Positions 56,570-64,000 of a stretch of DNA of 64,000 nt are shown piece by piece. The stretch is from Blasia pusilla. Its lineage: Eukaryota > Marchantiophyta > Marchantiopsida > Blasiales. The stretch lies in NCBI GenBank assembly GCA_050084515.1, contig CM114275.1, positions 10,292,001 through 10,356,000 of the forward strand. Reading direction: 5' to 3'. A model generated the notes under the pieces. That model worked only from the letters and a program-made list of their open reading frames with translations, did not search any database and was not told where the DNA came from. Numbering within the stretch: the stretch's first letter is position 1; each line of letters begins with the position of its first letter. A program made the translations under genes and the position numbers.

Positions 56570-57560
56570 GAATTTGAGTGTCGATCCTTACAAAGAGATC
56601 GAACACTCGAGTGTTGGATCTATTTAGAGGGATCAACACTTGGTTGGATGTTTTTTTGTAGGTAAAACAACATCCAACCAAGTGTGCATCAATGCTTAAT
56701 TGTATATGGAGCTTGATGAGATTGCAAGATGCATCTCACTTTGACATGTGACACAATAACGCCTTCATTTTTCCGACTTGTTATCTTCATCAACCATGCA
56801 AGCATACTAGAGTTCCTTGCCAAAGGACATTTCCTTGCTGGGGTTGCAAGACTTGGATCGGATGGGGACCATTGATTTGGTCATTGAATTTTGGTCATGT
56901 TAGGTTTAGTCGAGTGTTGGACGAGATGGTGGTTTAGTTGACATCCAGTCTATATTTTTTTGGAAGATGATACGAATCTTGTGAAACTCGCAAGAACATC
57001 AATCCCATTCTCCAGCTTACATTCTAGAGAATGTATTGATTTTGGACAACTTGAGGTCACTAGCTATTGGTGACAATTGCACATCAAGGTGCGCGCATCG
57101 ATTGGCTCAACATTATTTTTTGGATGCAGCGAGTGTGGGTTCATGAGCATATTGCCCATGTTTATGGTGGACCAACTTGGTCCCACATGAGGCCTTGAGA
57201 AGGATGTATGCAAAAGTGGAGTGTCCCTCTCATTTGTTGATAGATTCAATTTTGAATCAAGGACTGCGATCACAAATAGTGAGGAACGATGATCACCCTG
57301 CATTGACCATGGTCAACAGGACTAGCATGCCATAGATAGCCTTTCCTACTTTTGTGAGTTTCTCACTTCCTATGCATATAAGGGGGTTTAGGAAGCGTCG
57401 GGTGGGGTTGCGTCAAGTCACACATCTTGTACTGGTAAGCCCCATGCCTATCGAGACGGTTCAAGTAGTGGTTTGGGAGAAGACCCAAGGAGATCAACAC
57501 ATCCGGGGTGATTAGGAGAGACACCCTTGGACTTGTTGTAATTTTTTGCTCGTACGCCTG
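56570..57560 (+). pseudogene. Heavily decayed DNMT3-like methyltransferase of the old gypsy copy
   Basis: Motif remnants at the expected places: VLDLFRGINT (about 56613-56642), TIDLVIEFWSC (about 56870-56900, with the PC dipeptide altered), YIL-stop-NVL (57017-57037) and a HVYGGPTW-like motif VIII remnant (about 57155-57175). It is identifiable only by comparison with the two better copies. Confidence 0.65.
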
Positions 57561-57749
57561 GAGATTGCAGCCACAACATTGAAAGTGATACATGGTCCTG
57601 CAAATCGAGGAGATGAGAGTTATGAGTTGGCTACAGGGGAGCAATCAAGTTGTAAGGTTTGAGATGGGATTGCACCATAGTAACCACGGATACCCGTGCC
57701 AAAGAGTCTTGAAGTAATCACGATGGATACTTGGGAGCCAAGTATGGGC

Positions 57750-59190
57750 CCTAAGTTGACAATACATGAGTTTCTCAGGAGCCATAGGAGTTGTTTTGCA
57801 TTTAATATGCATGATGTGGGTATGCCGAAGGGTCTAGCTTTCCCCATTGAGTTATCTAGCAACATGCCAATCTACTGAAAATTCTATAGGTATAGTGATA
57901 TTGAGAGGGCTCTAATTCATAGCACAAGTCCAGACTCCGTTGGATCAGAACTAATGGAGATGTTGCATGGAGAGTATGCATTTGCCACTTTCATGCCCAC
58001 CAAGAAGGGTGTGCATGGCAATTGGATCAATAGGTGGATGTGTGGAGACTACCAACCTATCAATAGGAAGACAAAGTTCGATAGGTATGCCATGCCCACT
58101 CTTGAGAAGATCTTTGATGCGAAGGTATCCAAAAGTCTTCATTTCATTAGATCTACGAGCCGGATATCATCAAATGCTTATCAGATTGGAGGACATGTAG
58201 AAGACGGAATTTTAGGGCATCGATCTTTACGGAAAGGATCATTTATTCTAGTGGCCATTCTTACCATTTGGATGAAAGAATGCCCCATTAGAATTTCAGA
58301 TGTCATGGCATGGATAGGATCTTTCCAAGTTTGGCTTTTCCTATGTGTTAAATTGATCACATCGTAGTTTTAATGCCACGATTGTGGAGCATAAGCGATA
58401 TCTAGAGGAGGTGTTTCGATGATTGTAGTTACATGGATTGAAGCTACATCCAGGCAAGTGCAAGTTCTTCTATGATTAGATTGAGCACTTGGATCATACG
58501 ATATACCCAAACGAAATTGGTGTTCAACAGACAAAGGTAGAGACTATCTCACGTATTCCATGCCCTACAAATGCGAGTACATGCATTCATGAGATTGGCA
58601 AACTTCTATTGGCGGTATATCAAGGGATTTTATTCAATTGCAAAGCCACTAACCTTGGTGACCAAGGCAAATCATGAGTGACCCTAGGGGGATGAGCATG
58701 AGAGAGCACTTTAGTTGCTCAAGGATATGTTGATGTTCACGTCCATACTAAAAAACCCCATAAGGGAATGTCCTTTCCAGTTGCATACAGATTGGAGTAT
58801 GTTGGGGCTTGGAGCACTGCTCATCCATCATGATGATGAGGGTAAAGATTTTATGGTGGCTTACGTCAATTGCTCGAACAACGCTACACAGACAAAGTAT
58901 AACTCGTATGAGGATGAGTGTGTGGCTATAGTGTGGGTTGTCATACATTTCATGTGTTACTTATTGAACAACCCCTTTACCATCATTACTCATCCGAAAA
59001 ACTTATAGAGAAGTTTGTGAGGTAGGCTCTATTATTGCAGGAGTATGACTTTCAGGTGGTACATCGACTTAGAATGCTCAACCAAGATGCAGATGATTTT
59101 AGGCGAAATCTATTCATGAGGTACCAAGATATGGGAGCTCGTTGGCATGAAGAGAGTGATGAGAAGATGGTGCCTCAATGGCAACTCGGT
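57750..59190 (+). pseudogene. RT-RNase H remnant of the old gypsy copy
   Basis: RT N-terminal half (57954-58130) with GEYAFATFMPTKKGVHGNW and MCGDYQPINRKTK. The catalytic YIDD region near 58330-58360 has mutated to a stop-containing sequence. RNase H blocks (58715-59010) include HTDWSMLGLGALL, VAYVNCSNNATQTKY and EDECVAIVW. The copy ends before integrase. Confidence 0.75.
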
Positions 59191-59906
59191 TTCTAGAGCC
59201 ATGTTTCCCAAACAAACAAAACATGGAGGGAAAGATATATCGATGGATCTTCTTTCATGGCCAATTGTATACGAGCTCGTCAAAAGTAGGTGAGAGTATT
59301 TGATAATTATTATGGTTCGGATTGAAAAAAGTGCAAAAAAGATGAAATGTATATGAGTACCGTTGTCTATAAAGGAATATTAACTTGAAATAGAAGTTCA
59401 TTGTTGTTTCTTACGATATGATTTTTAACCAATTGGTTTACTTGCGATATCTTGAGTTTAAAAAAGAACTCGTCCTGAAAAACCATTCTCTTACGTTTGC
59501 CATTATGAAATAGTGAACTTCGATCGTACTCGGCGCGGGGCATCACCCTTCTTTATTCAGGTTTCCTCTGTCTGAATTAGTGCGAGTAGACAGTTCTTTT
59601 GTTTTTCACAAACCGGGCGGTCTGATATCCGGTAGCCCGTTGGGAGGCGGGCCCGGCATGGACACGCGGCCTCCGGCACCCGGGAATGCCGTCGTTTTGG
59701 GATTCCGGTGCGAAAAAGCTTTGAAGGGAGGAAAGCTCGGGAAGGATGAAAGACAGTCGCTTCAGAGGAATTCTAGAGAATGCGGAAGCAAATGATAGGA
59801 TCGAGCGAACGGAGTGCTTGTGGGTGGTCTGAAATGAAGAGTGGGGTTTAGCTGTTTCTCGCGGAATTGGAATAGTGAGCCGCAGGGAGGGAGACGGACG
59901 AGGGCC
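59191..59906 (+). promoter_or_regulatory. Upstream and 5' leader region of the PORR gene
   Basis: AT-rich up to about 59520, then abruptly GC-richer toward the start codon, as in the leader of the TMEM135-like gene. No firm promoter motif. An in-frame extension without ATG exists from 59841, but the first ATG (59907, in GCCATGG context) is taken as the start. Confidence 0.35.
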
Positions 59907-61487
59907 ATGGCGATGAAGATGACTTTGGTGAGGGCATTTTCAGCCGCATCAGTCGTGAGGTTTTTCTCTGCAGGTGGGAGTTCGCCAGCTTGCTCATCGT
60001 TGTTGTCTCCGAGTACGGTGCGGTTGGGGAGGAGCCACTTTTTCGGGTGCTCGGAAGGATTGCGATGCGAAATTCGTCATCTGCAGAAGAGCTGGAATCC
60101 CAGTAGATCGTTGGGCGCTCGGGCGAAAATCAAGCGGAGGAAGGACTCGGCGTTTGATAGCATCATTCAGAGGGAAAAGAAGGTGAAGATTGTGTCTAAA
60201 ATCAAGGAGATTCTGGTGAAGCAGCCGGGGAGAACGATGACGTTGTTGTCGTTGGGTAAGCATCGTAGGAACATAGGCCTGACAGGTAGAAGGCGTGTGG
60301 TTGCCCTGCTAGAGAGATTTCCAGCCGTGTTTGAGGTTTTCGAAGAGGGATGCAATTTGATGTGCGTGCGCTTCACCCCGGAAGCAGCGCGGCAGTATGA
60401 GGAGGAGCAGAAATTGAAAGAGGATTTGGAGGTCTTTCTAGTGGAGAAATTGAGGAAGCTTGTGATGATGTCAGTTGACAAGAGATTAACACTGGATAAA
60501 ATCTCGCATCTCAAGAAAGATCTCGGCCTACCGGAGGATTTCAAAACCAGTATTCTTCCCAAATATCCTCAGTTTTTTAAAGAGGTTGAAACTGGGGAGG
60601 GCCCTGCTCTGGAGCTCACATTCTGGGATCCTCTTTTAGCTGTTTCGGCTGCCCAGAAGAAATTAGCAGCTGCGAGGGAAGACGGTGAAGACTTAGAACC
60701 TCCTAAAATTATCGTAGATGGAGAAGAGATCAAGGCAACAGCCATTAGTAGTAAACGATTGAATTTGCCCAAGGGCCTCGCTCTTTCGAAAAAGGACAGA
60801 GTCGTAGCCATGAAGTTTCAGCAGATGCCCTACATGTCGCCTTATGCAGATGCCTCGGGACTGGATCCTGCCAGTACAGAGGCAGAGAAAAGGGCTTGCG
60901 CTGTTGTAGCAGAGCTTTTGAGTTTAACTCTGGAGAAGAAGACGCTGGTGGATCATCTGACGCATTTCAAGAAGGACTACAAATTCTCTCAGAGGATTCG
61001 GGCAATGCTGATCCGCCACCCGGAGCTGTTCTATGTCTCTTTCAAGGGACACCGAGATTCCGTTTTTCTTCGAGAGGCTTACAATGGTTCGGAGCTTATC
61101 GACAAGGATCCCCTGGTTTTAGCTAAGGAGCGCCTTGCAGAGCTTGTGGCAGTCTCTAAGCAGCAGAGAGCGAGGGAGAGGGCTGCTCGACGAGATGGTG
61201 ATCCTCGGGCTGATGAAGATGATGAGGACGACGATTGCTTGGAAGGGGATTCTGATGAGGATGATGAGGATGATGATGATGATGATGATTGGGGCGACGA
61301 CGAAGGTGAAGTTTCAGAGTCAGCGGAGGGAGGTAGGGCTTTGAGGCCTAGGTCTGCTTCCGGAACTCAAGAAAGAGACAGGGCGACTGGAGTAAGACCT
61401 TCCTGGGTGCGAGAACCATCCGAGTTAGCTGGTGGAGTAGAAAACGATCTCGTAGCTAGCACGAGAAGACCTAGGGAGCGATGGTAG
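59907..61487 (+). CDS. PORR-domain organelle RNA-binding protein (single exon)
   Basis: 526 aa, no intron. The N-terminus (MAMKMTLVRAFSAASVVRFF) is rich in Ala, Ser and Arg and lacks acidic residues, consistent with a mitochondrial or plastid presequence. From about residue 70 it follows the plant organelle RNA recognition (PORR, formerly DUF860) layout: KDSAFDSIIQREKK, LSLGKHRRNIGLTGRRRV, LLERFPAVFEVFEEG, FTPEAARQYEEEQ, LRKLVMMSVDKRLTLDKISH, KKDLGLPEDF, YPQFF, and later KRACAVVAELLSLTLEKKT, HFKKDY and LIRHPELFYVSFKG. PORR proteins (for example WTF1 and RPD1 in Arabidopsis) bind group II introns in organelles and promote splicing. A 40-residue Asp/Glu-rich stretch lies near residues 435-475. 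The frame is intact. Which PORR subfamily it belongs to, and which organelle, cannot be settled from sequence alone. Confidence 0.92.
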   Translation: MAMKMTLVRAFSAASVVRFFSAGGSSPACSSLLSPSTVRLGRSHFFGCSEGLRCEIRHLQKSWNPSRSLGARAKIKRRKDSAFDSIIQREKKVKIVSKIKEILVKQPGRTMTLLSLGKHRRNIGLTGRRRVVALLERFPAVFEVFEEGCNLMCVRFTPEAARQYEEEQKLKEDLEVFLVEKLRKLVMMSVDKRLTLDKISHLKKDLGLPEDFKTSILPKYPQFFKEVETGEGPALELTFWDPLLAVSAAQKKLAAAREDGEDLEPPKIIVDGEEIKATAISSKRLNLPKGLALSKKDRVVAMKFQQMPYMSPYADASGLDPASTEAEKRACAVVAELLSLTLEKKTLVDHLTHFKKDYKFSQRIRAMLIRHPELFYVSFKGHRDSVFLREAYNGSELIDKDPLVLAKERLAELVAVSKQQRARERAARRDGDPRADEDDEDDDCLEGDSDEDDEDDDDDDDWGDDEGEVSESAEGGRALRPRSASGTQERDRATGVRPSWVREPSELAGGVENDLVASTRRPRERW

Positions 61488-64000
61488 GAATTTTACTTGG
61501 ACGAATCAAAGAATTTAATAGAAAATCATTACTACCGAGGGGTGACAAGTTTTTCTACTTGACCTTCACAGAATCAACCAGCATCCAGCCGAGCCTCCAC
61601 ATTTTGCCATCCAAAGTTCTCTCTTCGGGTGTTCTTCTGTCGCTCATGTTAGCTTGGGTGAAGATTGATGTGTACCACTGGTGATGGGTTTACTTTTTGA
61701 CAGTTGCCTGTAACACCCACTGCATAGTGTCCTTGTCGCCAAATAGGGAATTTTTTTTTTTGTATGGGCAATGCTGGCAACATTGCCTCGGCTCAAGTGA
61801 TTTACTCCAGTAACAGTTCCTCTTTGAAATGAATTTGAACATTGAAGACCATAAACTACCCTTTTGTGTAGAGGTGTCCGGTCTTAGTCCTGCAGTCATG
61901 CAGCCATTAACTAGTGAAGATATAATGTTGCTGTGGACCCCTTCAAACAAGCAGCTCGATGTGACATTCCAATATACGTTCTCTCTGGTCTACATGACCC
62001 AACTACCATCGGGAGGTCTACCTTCCCACTTTGAAAGGTATGGCTCGGTCATACTCTGCAACTGGTTACACTCACAAAAATCTGTTGTATCTAGGATAGT
62101 CTATGGCAAAGACTGTTACCATCATGTGAACTATCCTCTCATTTGATGATTACTTCTAACGAACGGTCCCCACCTGAAGGTGCAAATGTATCTAACTGGC
62201 AGCTCTTAGGCCTTCCATCTCCAGGGCAAAAAAGTCTGTGGCTCCTTCATATTCTTAATCAGGGAGGTGGTTGGGATTTGGTGATTTTCTGGCGATTTGC
62301 ACATGTGAGAAGGTATTGGAGGAGACCTGTAATCCTTTGTTTACTCTTCTGCGTGATTTGGTAATCTACAAAATGCCTCAGGTACCTCAAAGTATGAGGC
62401 GCTCTTGGGTCCCGGAAAATCTTCCTACCAACCCACTTCATTGTTCAAAATCTTCTGACCCATTTGTGATCTGGAAAGTACCTAAGCATCCGGTAGTGGC
62501 CCAACTTGGGCCCTCACTGACACTTTAGGACGCATCACAAAAGTTCGCTTTGGACTGATTTATAAGTAAGTTCTCATGTGGAAGTAGGCACAGTATATCA
62601 TCGTAGCCTGATAATTACCCAAATAGGTGAATCCATAATGTGAAGTAATGAATCAAGCGCATCAAAACTTTGTTCGAGCCACCACTGGCGACATGGTCAG
62701 CCTGTACAGGTGAGCCAAACTTTTTTCATCAAGGATATATTGTGGATATCGGTAGTATAGCCATTGGCTTAAATTGAGAGGAACGCCCGCATAGTTAGGT
62801 TTACTGAATCAGCTCCAGTTCCGTTCCTGGCACACAAATGATAACTTCAGGTGTAATAGGCTCACTTTGTATTTACCCACTAAAGTGATTAAGCTCCTGC
62901 CTTCCGGTTTCAATATCTGAAGGCTGATTACACAGGCACCACAAGGTGGGTTTATCATGACATGAAAATGGATAATAGGAATTGGACCTCCATTTCCGCC
63001 GAAGTGGGTAAATGGGTCATAGGGTGGTGATGGCCCATCCAACTCCTACCAAGTCTGCACCCACTCGAGTATACTTGGTGAGCAGATGATTGGAAGCCAT
63101 GAGAACCTTCGTGATAGACGCTAGACGACGTGGTATTTGAGTGGTGTCTCCATATCGGTTCATTGGCCAGCAGAATGGACTTGAAGGTGCCAGCAGCAGG
63201 GATGGCTATCTGCAGTGATACATTTAAATTTAAGATTGCTCTCCGAAAGCCAGGATTTTGCTCTGGAAACTACGTGCCTCGAGGAAGAGTATACATGCCT
63301 TGTTGTCCAATGTGCCATGCATGATTCTGTTATAAGGCAGGTTTCATTGAAGCGTATGTTTCACTGTGCTGTGTGTCAAGAGTATCGTACGTAAACTTAG
63401 CAGCTTCAGAAGTCCTTGATGCGCATTCAGAGACCGTCGATTTTGGTTGGTTGTTCAAATAGCTCTTTTCTTGTCTGGATAGTCTTTAGCAGTTTCTTCT
63501 CCGATTGGAGGCAGTAGAGATGAGAAGTCCGCTCCTTGAAACATCTTCACAGCTGAGTAGGAAATCTGTTTGCTCAGATGAGCCTTTCCCACTGCTGGGG
63601 TGTTTTGTTTAGAGTGTTTATATGATCTGTGTGGAGTCTCTGACGTTTTTAGTGATCTGCATCAACTTTCAATGAAACCATTAAAAAACATTTCCTGCTG
63701 TATAGACAAGTATGCAGACATCGTAAGAAGACAAACCTCTGTATGAACTTTGGAGGACAGATAATAGAGGCAAGACGTTTGAAAACTTGTTGGCAATGGT
63801 CAATATATTCGAAGAAAATAACCATCGAACTGGATGAAAATAGATTGTTCGAACAATAGATTGGTAAGATTGCTCTTGTAGCCTATGAAAAAATCTTAAT
63901 GTCAGTTCATGCCTAAAGTTCAATTACAGGTGAGTATCCGACACAAAGATCTAAGCCGTAAGGAATTTGAGACGCTACACTTACCTTCTTTTACTAGTAT
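61488..64000. other. 3' flank of the PORR gene and right edge, no gene recognised
   Basis: The first few hundred bases are probably 3' untranslated. Beyond them open frames up to 105 codons (for example 61829-62146) have no motif, and no transposon protein or RNA gene was seen. Confidence 0.4.

Larger units (their letters stand above)
54772..59190 (+). mobile_element. Old Ty3/gypsy internal fragment (linker to RNase H), same family
   Basis: Collinear with about 44390-48580 of the full + copy: Gag-protease linker, protease end (SYDVLVGGAILYLMGFSLNY at about 56115-56175), methyltransferase remnant, RT (GEYAFATFMPTKKG, MCGDYQPINRKTKFDRYAMP) and RNase H (DWSMLGLGALL, FMVAYVNCSNNA). Many C-to-T or G-to-A type changes and stops. 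No LTR of this copy is present, and both ends are abrupt. Two insertions interrupt the linker region. It is clearly older than the 41.3-51.1 kb copy. Confidence 0.85.

Noticed and set aside
1-64000. tRNA, rRNA or CRISPR features
   Set aside because: No cloverleaf with the GGTTCGA T-loop consensus in proper context, no rRNA segment and no regularly spaced identical repeats of CRISPR type were seen on either strand.

Overview
This is a plant nuclear window: spliced GT-AG genes, a plant-type receptor-like kinase, a PORR-domain organelle RNA-binding protein, Ty3/gypsy and Ty1/copia retrotransposons and a Helitron. The main gypsy family resembles elements I associate with charophyte algae and bryophytes, it carries a DNMT3-type methyltransferase (a clade retained in bryophytes but not in flowering plants), and the gene introns are short. 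A bryophyte, perhaps a moss, is therefore my best guess, held at low confidence.

Three host genes are supported, all on the + strand. (1) A ten-exon receptor-like kinase of the Arabidopsis At1g80640 type (11919-16920); its catalytic loop reads HQN instead of HRD, so it is probably a pseudokinase. (2) An eight-exon TMEM135-like multipass membrane protein (34224-37757), with a likely 5' leader around 32.7-34.2 kb. (3) A single-exon PORR-domain protein (59907-61487) with an N-terminal organelle presequence and a very acidic C-terminal region.

The rest is mostly transposon. One Ty3/gypsy family accounts for at least six insertions: a degenerate + fragment (4565-7660) split by a 1.3-kb insertion; a 5' fragment on - (20060-22648); a nearly full-structure - copy (23642-30631); a diverged - LTR (40259-40622); a full-length + copy (41273-51085); and an old + pol fragment (54772-59190). 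The order read from the full copies is LTR, leader, gag (CCHC knuckle), retropepsin, DNMT3-like cytosine-5 methyltransferase, reverse transcriptase, RNase H, integrase, C-terminal PHD finger, LTR. All copies carry frameshifts or stops. The - copy at 23.6-30.6 kb has lost RT, RNase H and integrase but kept gag, protease and the methyltransferase. The 3' ends share an odd X-A-X arrangement in which a ~130-bp block brackets a 514-bp LTR body, while the 5' copy of that body is followed by unrelated sequence.

Other mobile DNA includes a Helitron helicase remnant with a recognisable 3' hairpin/CTAG end (7755-8532), a copia RT-RNase H fragment (51557-53165), a possible CACTA-related fragment (23079-23450), and an unclassified repeat shared between 9.5 kb and 53.4-54.1 kb in opposite orientations. 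Satellite-like structures include a purine-rich palindrome cluster with a large foldback (1.07-1.85 kb), telomere-like degenerate repeats (4.08-4.44 kb), and tandem repeats at 18.1-18.96 kb.

The TMEM135-like gene is bracketed by the two methyltransferase-bearing elements. Their 5' LTRs face the gene and their coding strands run away from it, which makes the interval a natural place to ask about methylation spreading.
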